From NCBI GenBank assembly GCA_009377745.1, contig WHTK01000018.1:1-64000 (forward strand): 64,000 nt of DNA, read 5' to 3'. The notes beneath the pieces were generated by a model. It searched no databases, was not told the DNA's origin, and saw only the letters and a program-made list of their open reading frames with translations. This document shows positions 40,080 to 48,956 of the stretch, piece after piece. The stretch is from Dehalococcoidia bacterium (GTDB taxonomy: Bacteria; Chloroflexota; Dehalococcoidia; DSTF01; WHTK01). Each line of letters begins with the position of its first letter. Positions within the stretch are counted from its first letter, which is position 1. The position numbers were made by a program, and so were the translations under genes.

Positions 40080-42249
40080 TGGTGGGCTCCTTACGTTGGC
40101 TGCCCCCGATCCCTTCTCTGACCATATAAGCGTCGTCCCATCAGCAGAAGAGCCCCACCTCGTTCATGAGGTGAAGGGGCGTCTTCGCGCCCGGATACGA
40201 CGAGTAAAGGGCGACCCGGCCCTGGCGCTCCGGCTGGAAAGCTATTTGCGGCGGCAGGACGGCGTCATCGAAGTGCGCGTCGGAGCCGCAACCGGATCGG
40301 TTGTCGTTCTCTTCGACGCGTCTGTCCTTTCGACGGCCGACGTCATGGCGGCTGTGCGTCAGGGCCAGGCGGCAGACAGCGAGAGCTCCGGCGAGGACCC
40401 AAGGCCCTCGGTGAGGCCGCTGCTTGCCGGCCTCTTATCGGCCGCGGCCGTCCTCCTTGAGGCGCCTGCCGCCGTCAGCTTCGGGCTGCTTGCTTGCGCC
40501 GCAGGGCCCCTCGTGAAGCGCGCGACAGAGGCCCTGACGAGGGAGCGCAAAGTCACGGTGGACGTGCTGGACCTCAGCGCGGTTGGCCTCCTCGCTCTCC
40601 GAGGCAATGCGCTCGCGGCCGGGCTATCGGTGGCGCTGATTGAGGCCGGTGAATACGTCCGCTCGCTCACCTCACGCCGCTCGCGCCGCGCCGTCGCCGA
40701 CCTGCTCGCGGGCGCTGATCCTTATGCCTGGGTCCTGCGTGGCCATCGCAAGCTACGGCTGGCGGTTTCCGATGTCCAGCCGGGCGATACGGTCGTCGTC
40801 TACTCGGGGCAGCTGATCGTGGTCGACGGCGTCGTCGTCGCTGGGCGAGGCCAGGTCGACCAGAAGAGCCTCACAGGCGAATCACGCCAGGTTGAGAAGC
40901 AGGTTGGTGGCCAGGTCTTCGCCTCCACGGTTCTTTCCGATGGCAAGCTCTACATTCGCGCGGAGCACGTGGGTGCTTCTACACGCGCTCATCGCGTCGC
41001 CCAGTTGCTGCAGGCTGCTCCCTCGTACGACACGCGCGCGACCAACTATGCGCGCCGCTTCGCCGATCGGCTTGTGTTGCCAACCTTCGCTCTGAGTGCG
41101 TGTGTGTACGCCTTGACCGGTGACGCCGGACGCTCCGTCTCCATCCTTCTCTTCGACTTCGCCACGGGTATCCGCGTGTCCGCGCCGACGACGATCCTCG
41201 CGACAATGGCAGCCGCCGCGCGGCGCGGCGTCATCATCAAGGGCGGCAGGGCGATCGAGCAGCTCGCCCGCGCCGACTCCATCATCTTCGACAAGACGGG
41301 AACGCTGACCTTCGGCCGGCCGGTGGTGACGCGCGTGGTCCCCCTGGCGGCGGCAACTCTGGAGGAAGAGGTGCTGGCGCTGGCCGCCGCAGCGGAAAAA
41401 CGCCTTACGCACCCCGTGGCCAGCGCCATCGTCCGCGCCGCAGAGGAGCGCAACCTCGCCGTGCCGGAGCGAGATGATTCTCACTTCACGATCGGCCTCG
41501 GCGTGGAAGCGCTGGTCAACGGCAGCGTGGTGCACGTTGGCGACGGGCGCTTCATGCAGCAAAACGGCGTCTCCGCGCTTCCCCATCTCAACGGCCAGGG
41601 AGCGGCATCATCCGACTCCCTGGTCCTGGTCGCGCGCGACGGCGAGCTACTAGGCGCTATCTACTACGCGGACATCCCGCGGCGGGAGGCACGGGATGTG
41701 ATCGCCAGGCTGCGCCAGATGGGCTTCCGGAACTTGGTGATGGTAACGGGAGACGATGAAGACGCCGCTCGTCCCGTCGCGGCCGCTCTCGGGCTGGACG
41801 AGGTGAGAGCGAACGTCTTTCCGGAGGACAAGGCGGAGATCGTGCGCGCCCTGCAGGCAAAAGGACACGTGGTGGCGGTCATCGGCGACGGCATCAACGA
41901 TTCGCCCGCGCTGGCCTTTGCCGACGTTTCGGTCTCCTTCCGCGGCGGCTCGGACATCGCGCGGGAGACGGCGGACATCGTCCTGGAAGACAGCCTCGCC
42001 GGCCTGCCGCTCGCCGTCGAGCTTTCACGCCGCGCGATGGGGCTCATTCAACAGAACCTGGCGATCGTTGCTTTGCCCAACGTCGCCGGGATGGCGATGG
42101 CCGCGAGCGGCGCGGCTGGCCCGCTGCTCTCCACGGCGCTCAACAACGGGTCGTCGGTCGCAGCCGCGCTGAACGGCCTCCGGCCCCTGCTCGGCTCAAG
42201 CGGCCCACCTGTTGTGATGAGTTCTGACCGACAGCCTGAAGGAGGATGA
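40072..42249 (+). CDS. P1B-type heavy-metal-transporting ATPase with non-canonical metal site
   Basis: A 725-residue P-type ATPase. The N-terminal HMA_2-like domain (HEVKGRLRARIRRVKGDPAL, GVIEVRVGAATGSVVVLFD) lacks a CxxC pair. Other signatures are present: VDQKSLTGESRQVEK (actuator), IIFDKTGTLTFGRPVV (phosphorylated Asp about 407), RLTHPVASAI (HP), VAVIGDGINDSPALAFADVS (hinge). The ion-binding helix 6 reads LLFDFATGIRVSAPTTILA, without the Cys of CPC or of the DYSCA variant. The likely start is TTG 40072, overlapping the preceding stop. Substrate cannot be assigned from the site. Confidence 0.85.
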   Translation: MHDGGLLTLAAPDPFSDHISVVPSAEEPHLVHEVKGRLRARIRRVKGDPALALRLESYLRRQDGVIEVRVGAATGSVVVLFDASVLSTADVMAAVRQGQAADSESSGEDPRPSVRPLLAGLLSAAAVLLEAPAAVSFGLLACAAGPLVKRATEALTRERKVTVDVLDLSAVGLLALRGNALAAGLSVALIEAGEYVRSLTSRRSRRAVADLLAGADPYAWVLRGHRKLRLAVSDVQPGDTVVVYSGQLIVVDGVVVAGRGQVDQKSLTGESRQVEKQVGGQVFASTVLSDGKLYIRAEHVGASTRAHRVAQLLQAAPSYDTRATNYARRFADRLVLPTFALSACVYALTGDAGRSVSILLFDFATGIRVSAPTTILATMAAAARRGVIIKGGRAIEQLARADSIIFDKTGTLTFGRPVVTRVVPLAAATLEEEVLALAAAAEKRLTHPVASAIVRAAEERNLAVPERDDSHFTIGLGVEALVNGSVVHVGDGRFMQQNGVSALPHLNGQGAASSDSLVLVARDGELLGAIYYADIPRREARDVIARLRQMGFRNLVMVTGDDEDAARPVAAALGLDEVRANVFPEDKAEIVRALQAKGHVVAVIGDGINDSPALAFADVSVSFRGGSDIARETADIVLEDSLAGLPLAVELSRRAMGLIQQNLAIVALPNVAGMAMAASGAAGPLLSTALNNGSSVAAALNGLRPLLGSSGPPVVMSSDRQPEGG

Positions 42250-42252
42250 GGA

Positions 42253-42579
42253 ATGCTCGAGGAGTTGCCCCGTCGAGCCATGAGCGGCATCGTTTGGGGA
42301 CTTGCGGTGACGGTGGTCCTGCGCATGACCCAGAGCAAGGACGGCGTTTCCACCCTGCGCCCCCTGGCCAAGACTGCGATGAAGGGCGTCGTGATCGTGT
42401 CAGAGAAGATACGTGAGCTGGCCGAGGAGGCGCGAGAGACGGTTGAAGACATCTACGCGGAAACCCGCGCCGAACAACAAGCGCAGGAGGAAGAGGAGGT
42501 CAACCCCAGCGTGACCCCCGATGAGGAGGCGATCCAGATCGATGCTGGCTACGCCGGGCAGGGCGAAGAGCCGAGGTAA
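42253..42579 (+). CDS. Small membrane accessory protein of ATPase operon
   Basis: A 108-residue protein starting three bases after the ATPase stop. A single hydrophobic segment (SGIVWGLAVTVVLRM), an amphipathic charged helix (SEKIRELAEEARETVEDIYA) and an acidic tail. It is paralogous to the small gene at 39815-40079. Such DUF5132-like proteins flank P-type ATPases in several phyla and may be subunits or chaperones; that role is inferred. Confidence 0.65.
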   Translation: MLEELPRRAMSGIVWGLAVTVVLRMTQSKDGVSTLRPLAKTAMKGVVIVSEKIRELAEEARETVEDIYAETRAEQQAQEEEEVNPSVTPDEEAIQIDAGYAGQGEEPR

Positions 42580-42582
42580 GAA

Positions 42583-43128
42583 ATGGCGCGGCTGATTAGC
42601 GATATACCGGGCCGGATGCGCCTCAAGCTAGAACGCGGCGAAAGGCCGGCAGCCTCGCAGGTACAGCCGCGGTTGCTTTCACTGCCCGGTGTTGAGGATG
42701 CTCGCTTCACCGCCCGCGCAAGCAGTCTCACAATCTCCTACAACCCGGCGATGATATCGCACGATGCTGTTCTTGGAATTCTGGCCTCCGCCGGCCTGAC
42801 CGCGGTTACCGAGCAACAGGCACACTTGCCCTACGCGGGCATTAGCCCGACGGCGCAGGTCGTGATGGCCAACCTAGCCGCGGGTAACACGGCGGTAGTC
42901 CGGTTCAGCAAAGGGACGGCAGACCTGAAGCTCCTGGCGCCGCTGCTCCTCGCGCTCTTGGGAGCGACACAAGGGCTGCTGCGCGGCTTCCAATTCAGCC
43001 GAATTCCCGGCTATCTCTTCCTCTGGTATGCCTTCGACCTGTTCTACAAGCTGCACGTGACCCTGTCGCGTCCTGCCATCGAGCCGCGCAGGCCAAACCC
43101 TGGAAGCCGTCCGTTTCAGGCCCCGTGA
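42583..43128 (+). CDS. HMA-like domain membrane protein
   Basis: A 181-residue protein. The first 70 residues follow the HMA_2 pattern (IPGRMRLKLERGERPAASQV, SLPGVEDARFTARASSLTIS, YNP) without Cys ligands. Two hydrophobic segments follow (LLAPLLLALLGATQGLLRGF, IPGYLFLWYAFDLFYKLHVT). It lies three bases after the small accessory gene and overlaps the ArsA-like gene (GTGA). It likely works with the P1B ATPase. Confidence 0.7.
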   Translation: MARLISDIPGRMRLKLERGERPAASQVQPRLLSLPGVEDARFTARASSLTISYNPAMISHDAVLGILASAGLTAVTEQQAHLPYAGISPTAQVVMANLAAGNTAVVRFSKGTADLKLLAPLLLALLGATQGLLRGFQFSRIPGYLFLWYAFDLFYKLHVTLSRPAIEPRRPNPGSRPFQAP

Positions 43129-44311
43129 CGGGTTCGCAGGCCGGCGGCGCGCGGCTCATCCTCTACGTTGGCAAAGGCGGCGTCGGCAAAACAACGATGG
43201 CGGCGATCACCGCCGTGCGGGCCGCTGAGCTCGGCTGGCGGACCCTCGTCGTCAGCACCGACATCGCCCATAGCCTTGGCGACGTGCTGGGTTGCGAGCT
43301 GAGCGACGAGCCCCGCGGGGTAGCGCCGGACCTGGACGCGCAGGAGATCAACGTCCTGGAGGAGGCGCGGCGCCACTGGGGCAAGATCCAGTCGCAGATG
43401 GCCGAAGTCTTGAGGAAGGAGGGCCTGCCCGCGGTCCAGGCGGAGGAGCTGGCGGTGATCCCCGGTATGCAGGAGATCGCGGCGCTTGTGCGCATCTACC
43501 AGCAAGCGCGGACCTCCAGCTACGACGTCGTTATTGTAGACGCAGCCCCGACCGGCGAGACCTTGCGCTTGCTTACGATGCCAGACTCGCTCGAGTGGTA
43601 CGCGTCTCGCCTGAGCAGCCTGAAGGCGCGGCTCAATCGCTTTGCGGGGCCTTTACTGCGCAACCTGCTGCCGAACATGGATCTCGTGGACGTCGTCAGC
43701 GAGCTGTCCGACCGTGTGCGCGGGCTGCGTAAGCTCCTCAGCGACGCCGACACCAGCAGCTATCGCATTGTGCTCACGGCCGACGGAACAGTGCTCAAGG
43801 AGGCGCAGCGGGCAGAGACTTACCTAAACCTCTTCGGCTACCCAATCGACGCCGTCTTCGTGAACAGCCTCCTGCCTGAAATCGAGCCGGCGCCTGAGTA
43901 CTTTCAGCAACTGCAGAAACGGCAGCAGAGCCTCCTGAGTGACATCGAGGTGGCGTTCGCCGGCCTGCCTCTCTTCCGGGCGCCCCTATCGGCGGCCGAG
44001 CCGGTTGGCCTGGCGGCGCTCTCCTCCCTGGCTGCTCGGTGTTTGGAGAACAGGACCCGTGTGCGGTGCTGCACCGTGGTGCCACGCTCACGATCGTTTC
44101 CGACCAAGAAGGCTACTTGGTGCGGATACCGATGCCCAACGTGGAGGTCACGCGGCTCTCTCTAACGAAGCGGGGTGATGAGCTGTACGTGGACGTCGGC
44201 AATTTCCGGCGGCTGATTCCGCTGCCCGTCGCGCTGGCAGCGATGCGCCCTGGGGCTGCGCGCTTTCACGAGGGCCAGGTCGAGATCCCCTTCCGTCCAG
44301 AATCCCCGTAG
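43125..44311 (+). pseudogene. ArsA-type ATPase with frameshift before the C-terminal domain
   Basis: The GTG at 43125 overlaps the previous stop by four bases. The ATPase core is clear: P-loop YVGKGGVGKTTMAAITAVRA, VVSTDIAHSLGDVLGC, VVIVDAAPTGETLRLLTMPD. After AALSSLAARCL at about 44040 the frame turns into a basic tail (RTRVRCCTVVPRSRSFPTKK) unlike the family. A second frame from the same point reads FGEQDPCAVLHRGATLTIVS and VRIPMPNVEVTRLSLTKRGD up to 44311, matching the Hsp20-like C-terminal domain of this ArsA subfamily. One frameshift near 44035-44045 reconciles both. Confidence 0.75.
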
Positions 44312-44540
44312 AGAAAGCGTCGCCCGATCGGCACTAGGCTTGTGCGCTTCCAGACTCCCTAGCTAGAAACAGCCAACGAACCGTCTGATTGGCCAAGAAG
44401 CCCGAGCAGGAGACGCGCCAGAAACGAGCCAGCGTACTCGAACGCCATGTCAACCAACTGCAAGCAAATAACTTCGACCACGAGTGCCTCCAACAGCCCC
44501 GCCGCTGACATAACGGTACTGAAGAATAATGGCGCAGGTG

Positions 44541-44576
44541 TTAACGCTCTTTAACGCGACCTTAATATGTTGTGAA
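44541..44576. promoter_or_regulatory. Pho-box-like array P6 (no adjacent gene start)
   Basis: TTAAC at 44541, TTAAC at 44551 and TTAAT at 44562, spaced 10 and 11 bp, with TGAAA at about 44573. It lies in the 274-bp space between the convergent ArsA-type gene and the MarR gene. Neither gene starts here, so the purpose is unclear. Confidence 0.4.
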
Positions 44577-44585
44577 ATCTGCTCA

Positions 44586-45113
44586 TTAAGTGCTACGCGG
44601 CTCATTCTTCCAGAACGCCTTGAGGGCCCGTTTGTAGGACGCCAGACTCAAAGGTACGGAGGCGATCGCGAAGTCCCGGAGCCGCTCGAGCGGGGATTCG
44701 CATCCGCTGAGCGTCTCGAGCCCGGGAGGGAGCTCGAGCGTCGCTGCACGGAATACGCCGAGGCTCTCTTGAGCGAGCACCTGCCCCTCTTGAGTTAACG
44801 TCAGGATGGAGCTCCTTCGATCAAGCGGGTGCGCTTCCTTCTTGATCAGGCCCCGGCTCTGCAAGCGATCGGTTAGACCGCTGACGCTCTGTACCTCCTG
44901 GAGGATCAAGGTGGCCAGGACCGACGGCGTGAGGGGTTCATCCGCGACCAGCATCAAGACGAGGCTCCTGGCCTGAGCGAAGCTCAAGTCGAGCAGGGCA
45001 AGACGGTCGTCCAGCAAGTTTTCGAGTATGCGCGCGGCGTCGAAGAGGAGAAAGAGCGGAGCGTCAGGCCCAACCTCTGAGAGGGCGCCTTCAGGAGTTG
45101 TGTCGCGGGTCAC
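44586..45113 (-). CDS. MarR-family transcriptional regulator
   Basis: A 175-residue protein with winged-helix features: ALLDLSFAQARSLVLMLVAD, LATLILQEVQSVSGLTDRLQ, SRGLIKKEAHPLDRRSSILT, and a DRR-type wing (LDRRSSILTLTQEGQ) characteristic of MarR regulators. It is located downstream of phoU on the minus strand. The TTAAG array at 45291-45327 lies about 180 bp before its start, so phosphate control is possible. Confidence 0.8.
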   Translation of the reverse strand: MTRDTTPEGALSEVGPDAPLFLLFDAARILENLLDDRLALLDLSFAQARSLVLMLVADEPLTPSVLATLILQEVQSVSGLTDRLQSRGLIKKEAHPLDRRSSILTLTQEGQVLAQESLGVFRAATLELPPGLETLSGCESPLERLRDFAIASVPLSLASYKRALKAFWKNEPRST

Positions 45114-45290
45114 AGGCGCTCAGGGTCTTCTCGGCCATCGCAGATCGCGCTATTTCTTCGATCCCAGACCCGGTGTGGCGGCAATGATGCCTGCGCATCG
45201 CTCAAGGATTTCCTCTCGTCGCTCCCTCAGCAGGAAGGCGCATCGAAACCGTCCGCACTCGTTCGCTGACTTGAATCTAACTCTCTCGAT

Positions 45291-45327
45291 TTAAGGCGCA
45301 GTTAAGGGCGGTTAAGGGATGGTAAAA
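45291..45327. promoter_or_regulatory. Pho-box-like array P2
   Basis: TTAAG at 45291, 45302 and 45312, then TAAAA at 45323, with 11, 10 and 11 bp steps. It sits between phoU (ending at 45373) and the MarR gene (starting at 45113). The same sequence core, TTAAGGGCGGTTAAGGGAT, occurs in array P5 upstream of the PhoB-type regulator. Confidence 0.6.
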
Positions 45328-45372
45328 GATGAAGCTGGCCTGTCCAGCAGCTAAACCTCGGCGGAGCGCGGG

Positions 45373-46038
45373 TTAGTACTTGGAGACGTTCAGTTCTTCG
45401 ATCTTGCCTTCAACCAGATAGACCACACGCTCGCAGATGTTGGTGACGCGGTCGGCTATGCGCTCCAGGTTATGCGCCACCCAGGTGAGGTGGGTCGCGC
45501 GCTCGATGGTTTTCGGGTCGTTTAGCATGATGATCAGCAGCTCGCGATAGATCTGGTCGTAAAGGGCGTCAACGTAGTCGTCGCGGTCGCAGACAGCTCG
45601 GGCCAGGGCGACGTCTCTATCCCTGAACGCCTGCAGGCTGTCGCGGAGCATCTCGGCACCGGCTTCCGCCATGCGCGGGATGTCGATGTAGGGCTTGAGA
45701 GGCGGGTCATCGGCGAGGATTATGGCGATCTTCGCTATGCCTTCCGCGTGGTCCCCCATCCGCTCGAGGTCGACGATGATGTGCAGCACTGCGACAATCA
45801 CGCGCAGGTCGCCGGCGAGGGGCTGCTGCGTCGCGATCAGCTCGATACACTTCTCCTCCGTGTCATAACGCCGGCGATTGATCTTCATGTCATCGGCGAT
45901 TACGCTGCGGGCCAAGGGCAGGTCTCTGTCCCGTAGGGCCTCGATTGCCCGGCTGATAGCGGTCTCAACCATGCCCGCGAGCACGAGCATATCTCCTTGA
46001 ATTTCGTCTAGCTGCTGCTCCATGTGGGTCCGCGTCAT
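45373..46038 (-). CDS. phoU: Phosphate signalling protein PhoU
   Basis: A 221-residue helical protein with the two PhoU repeats: LAGMVETAISRAIEALRDRD, IELIATQQPLAGDLRVIVAV, LHIIVDLERMGDHAEGIAKI in the first, and RDDYVDALYDQIYRELLIIM, THLTWVAHNLERIADRVTNI in the second. The E/DxxRMGDH and ERIADR metal-cluster motifs are intact. PhoU links the Pst transporter to the Pho two-component system. It lies downstream of the pst-ars cluster on the same strand. Confidence 0.93.
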   Translation of the reverse strand: MTRTHMEQQLDEIQGDMLVLAGMVETAISRAIEALRDRDLPLARSVIADDMKINRRRYDTEEKCIELIATQQPLAGDLRVIVAVLHIIVDLERMGDHAEGIAKIAIILADDPPLKPYIDIPRMAEAGAEMLRDSLQAFRDRDVALARAVCDRDDYVDALYDQIYRELLIIMLNDPKTIERATHLTWVAHNLERIADRVTNICERVVYLVEGKIEELNVSKY

Positions 46039-46116
46039 GCTGTCCTCACCTGCGTCTCACTCATTCGACTTTTACCCTCGACACATCCCAGAGCCCCTGG
46101 AGGGACCATTTGCGAT

Positions 46117-46563
46117 TCAGCTGGAAGCCTTCTGAGCCGCCCGTTCAGCGACGGTAATGAAGGCAAGAAGCCGCTGCCTCATCCCCTGCACGGTCTCCTG
46201 GAAGGCGGAAAGCTTCTCCTCGTCGCTGCCCTCGACGGCGGCGGGGTCAGGGAAGCCCCAGTGGATGCGCTCCGGCTGGCCGGGAAAGGTTGGGCAGCGC
46301 TCGGCCGCGGCATCGCAGACCGTGATCACGTAGTCGAATCGCTGGCCCTCGTACTCGGAGACGTGCTTGGAGCGTTCACCCGAGATATCGACTCCGGCCG
46401 ATGCCAGGACACGCACGGTGAGCGGGTTGATGCCGCGCGGTTCGACGCCGGCGCTATGGACCTCGAAGGCGTCGCCGGCCATATGGCTGAGCAGAGCGGC
46501 GCCGATGATGCTACGGGCCGAGTTACCGGTACAAAGGAAGAGAACGCGTATCTTGTTCATCAC
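46117..46563 (-). CDS. arsC: Arsenate reductase ArsC (thioredoxin-coupled, LMW-PTP fold)
   Basis: A 148-residue protein with the active loop [20 protein letters not shown] (Cys11) and the redox pair Cys83 and Cys90 in TVCDAAAERCPTFPG. Those three cysteines match the thioredoxin-dependent ArsC type. It reduces arsenate to arsenite. It overlaps the 3' end of the aquaporin gene by 41 bases and is followed by phoU, so it is part of the phosphate uptake operon. That makes sense because Pst takes up arsenate as a phosphate analogue. Confidence 0.92.
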   Translation of the reverse strand: MMNKIRVLFLCTGNSARSIIGAALLSHMAGDAFEVHSAGVEPRGINPLTVRVLASAGVDISGERSKHVSEYEGQRFDYVITVCDAAAERCPTFPGQPERIHWGFPDPAAVEGSDEEKLSAFQETVQGMRQRLLAFITVAERAAQKASS

Positions 46564-47251
46564 TTGTTTCCTCGTTGCTGTTTGCGTCGACCGCTCCTGT
46601 TTGGAGGGCGGTGTGGACGGCGGCGCCGAGGACGGCTCCGGCAGTCGGGCCGAGCCAGTAGACCCAGTGATCGTCCCAAACGCCGCTGATGGCGGCAGGC
46701 CCGAACGATCGAGCCGGGTTCATCGAGGCACCGGTGATTGGACCGGCGAAGGTCGCGGCGAGGCCGACATAGCCACCGACTGCGAGGGCCACGCTCCCCA
46801 AACTAGCGCCAGCGTTGCTTGTCGCCGCGAGGACGACGCTCACGAGGAAGAAGGTGATTGTCACCTCGATCGCGAGCGCCTGCGCGGCTCTGCCGGACGG
46901 AACCGTCGATCCGAGGTCCGCGACGTGCCCGAAGAGCGCCAGGAGCAGGGCCGCCGCTGCGAGGGCACCAACGATCTGGCCTGCGAGATAAACGGGCAGC
47001 TGCGACCAAGCGAGCCGCCGGCTGAGCGCGAAGGCGAGGCTGACGGCTGGATTGATGTGGGCGCCGGAGATGGGGCCGAAGGCAACAATCGCAGTCATGA
47101 CGGCCAGCCCGAAACTGAGCCCGACGCCGAGGTGCATGATTTGGCCGCCGGAGGCCTCGTTAATGACGATCGCTCCCGGTCCGGCGAAGACCAAGAGGAA
47201 CGTCCCGAGAAGCTCGGCAGCGAATCGTCGCGGGGCGTCGTGGGCGATCAT
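46523..47251 (-). CDS. Aquaporin/MIP-family channel (AqpS-like position)
   Basis: A 242-residue MIP channel with both NPA motifs: [20 protein letters not shown] and [20 protein letters not shown], and six helices. Its ATG overlaps the pstB stop by four bases (ATGA). Aquaglyceroporins near arsC (e.g. AqpS in rhizobia) export arsenite made by ArsC. Here the channel lies between pstB and arsC, so arsenite or related solute efflux is the best guess. Confidence 0.85.
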   Translation of the reverse strand: MIAHDAPRRFAAELLGTFLLVFAGPGAIVINEASGGQIMHLGVGLSFGLAVMTAIVAFGPISGAHINPAVSLAFALSRRLAWSQLPVYLAGQIVGALAAAALLLALFGHVADLGSTVPSGRAAQALAIEVTITFFLVSVVLAATSNAGASLGSVALAVGGYVGLAATFAGPITGASMNPARSFGPAAISGVWDDHWVYWLGPTAGAVLGAAVHTALQTGAVDANSNEETSDEQDTRSLPLYR

Positions 47252-48111
47252 CCGAAGCGGCCGGTGATGTAGTCCTCGGTGCGCTTATCCTCAGGGTTAG
47301 TGAAGATGCGCTGCGTCGGCCCGTACTCAATCAGACGCCCGGCGCGGTCCTCGTCTGTAAGCAAGAAGGCCGTGTAATCCGAGACGCGAGCCGCCTGCTG
47401 CATGTTGTGGGTGACAATGACAATCGTGTAGTGGCGTACGAGCTCTCGCATCAGCTCCTCGATCTTCAGGGTGGCGAAGGGATCGAGGGCACTGCACGGC
47501 TCATCCATGAGCAGGATTTCGGGCTCCACAGCAAGCGCCCGCGCTATACAGAGGCGCTGCTGCTGTCCGCCGGAGAGGTTCGTCGCGGGCTCATTGAGCT
47601 TGTCCTTCACCTCGTCCCAGAGGGCCGCTTGGCGCAGGCTCTTCTCGACCTGCTCGGCGAACTCCTTCTTGCCGGCGAACATCCGGTTGAGGCGCAGTCC
47701 TGCCGTCACATTGTCGGCGATCGACATGGTCGGGAACGGATTGGGCTTCTGGAAGACCATGCCGACGCGCCGCCGCAGGCGCACGGGGTCGGCGTTGTCA
47801 CCGAGGATGTCCTCTCCGTCCAACAGGATGCGCCCCTCCATCCGGGTACCCGGCGTCACTTCGTGCATGCGATTCAGGCAGCGGATAAAAGTCGACTTGC
47901 CGCAGCCTGAAGGACCAATGACGGCCGTTACACGGTTTGCCTGCATATTGATGGAGATGTCGCGAATCGCCCGCGTGCTGCTGTACCAGGCGGTGAGGTC
48001 GTAAACCTCGAGTGGTGACGTTCCCCTGATAATATCGGTCGGTGCCTTTTGCCACTCAGCTGTCATCTTACTCACGTCTTGCGGTGTCTTAGTCTTCTCG
48101 ATCTCTATCAC
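47248..48111 (-). CDS. pstB: Phosphate ABC transporter ATP-binding protein PstB
   Basis: The start is GTG 48111, overlapping the pstA stop by four bases; the longer frame to 48903 lies antiphase to pstA and is spurious. 287 residues with Walker A ([20 protein letters not shown]), signature ([20 protein letters not shown]), Walker B ([20 protein letters not shown]) and H-loop ([19 protein letters not shown]). The RCLNRMHE and [16 protein letters not shown] phrases are typical of PstB. Confidence 0.95.
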   Translation of the reverse strand: MIEIEKTKTPQDVSKMTAEWQKAPTDIIRGTSPLEVYDLTAWYSSTRAIRDISINMQANRVTAVIGPSGCGKSTFIRCLNRMHEVTPGTRMEGRILLDGEDILGDNADPVRLRRRVGMVFQKPNPFPTMSIADNVTAGLRLNRMFAGKKEFAEQVEKSLRQAALWDEVKDKLNEPATNLSGGQQQRLCIARALAVEPEILLMDEPCSALDPFATLKIEELMRELVRHYTIVIVTHNMQQAARVSDYTAFLLTDEDRAGRLIEYGPTQRIFTNPEDKRTEDYITGRFG

Positions 48112-48956
48112 CCCATGCCTCCTCGCAGGCGAGTTGCTAGTAAACGGGCACACACGTTGACCACCAGGACGATCATGATGAGGAAGAAGGCTGACGCCCA
48201 CGCCTCCTGGTGCCACTGGTCGTAGGGCCCGATGGCGTATCGATAGATGTGTAACGGCAGCGAATCCATGGGCTGGTTGATGTCCGTGGTCATAAAGCGG
48301 TTGCCGAGCGCCGTGAAAAGAAGTGGCGCCGTTTCGCCCGACGCCCGGGCGATGGCGAGCAGCGCGCCTGTGACCAGGCCGCTCATCGCCGCGGGGAGGA
48401 CGACGCTCGCGACGGTCCGCCACCGCGGGATACCCAGGGCAAGCGCTGCCTCCCTCTGGCTGACCGGCACCAGCTTGAGCATCTCTTCGCTTGCCCTGGC
48501 GACGATCGGCAACATGATGACAGCGAGGGCGACGGCGCCGGCCAAGGCCGAGAAGTGGCCCTGGCGCACGACGATCAGCTCGAAGACGAAAATGCCGACG
48601 ACGATCGACGGCACGCCACTGAGCACATCTGCCAGGAAGCGCACGGCGCCGCCAAGACGTGGGCCGGCGTACTCGGACACCAGGATGCCGCACCCGAGTC
48701 CGACCGGTATGCCGATCAGGCTCGCGATGCCTACCATGACCAGAGTGCCGACCAGGGAGTTCGCGGCGCCACCACCGGACTCGCCGAGAGGACGCGGTGT
48801 CTGGACAAAGAAGTCGAAGTTTATGTAGCTGGCCCCCTGAACGAATACGTAGCCAACCATGTATAAGAGGACCGCGATGCAAAGCGCGGCACACAGGGCG
48901 CATAGCACCAGGAACAAGCTGCTCTGTCCGCGCCGGAACTCGTAAGACTTGATCAT
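48108..48956 (-). CDS. pstA: Phosphate ABC transporter permease PstA
   Basis: A 282-residue permease with six helices, e.g. [40 protein letters not shown], and the EAA-like loop [20 protein letters not shown] followed by [20 protein letters not shown]. Its ATG overlaps the pstC stop by four bases, and its end overlaps pstB. Confidence 0.94.
   Translation of the reverse strand: MIKSYEFRRGQSSLFLVLCALCAALCIAVLLYMVGYVFVQGASYINFDFFVQTPRPLGESGGGAANSLVGTLVMVGIASLIGIPVGLGCGILVSEYAGPRLGGAVRFLADVLSGVPSIVVGIFVFELIVVRQGHFSALAGAVALAVIMLPIVARASEEMLKLVPVSQREAALALGIPRWRTVASVVLPAAMSGLVTGALLAIARASGETAPLLFTALGNRFMTTDINQPMDSLPLHIYRYAIGPYDQWHQEAWASAFFLIMIVLVVNVCARLLATRLRGGMG

Noticed and set aside
47248..48903. 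Extended 551-codon pstB frame
   Set aside because: The upstream part is the wrong frame of pstA; pstB starts at GTG 48111 with a four-base overlap.
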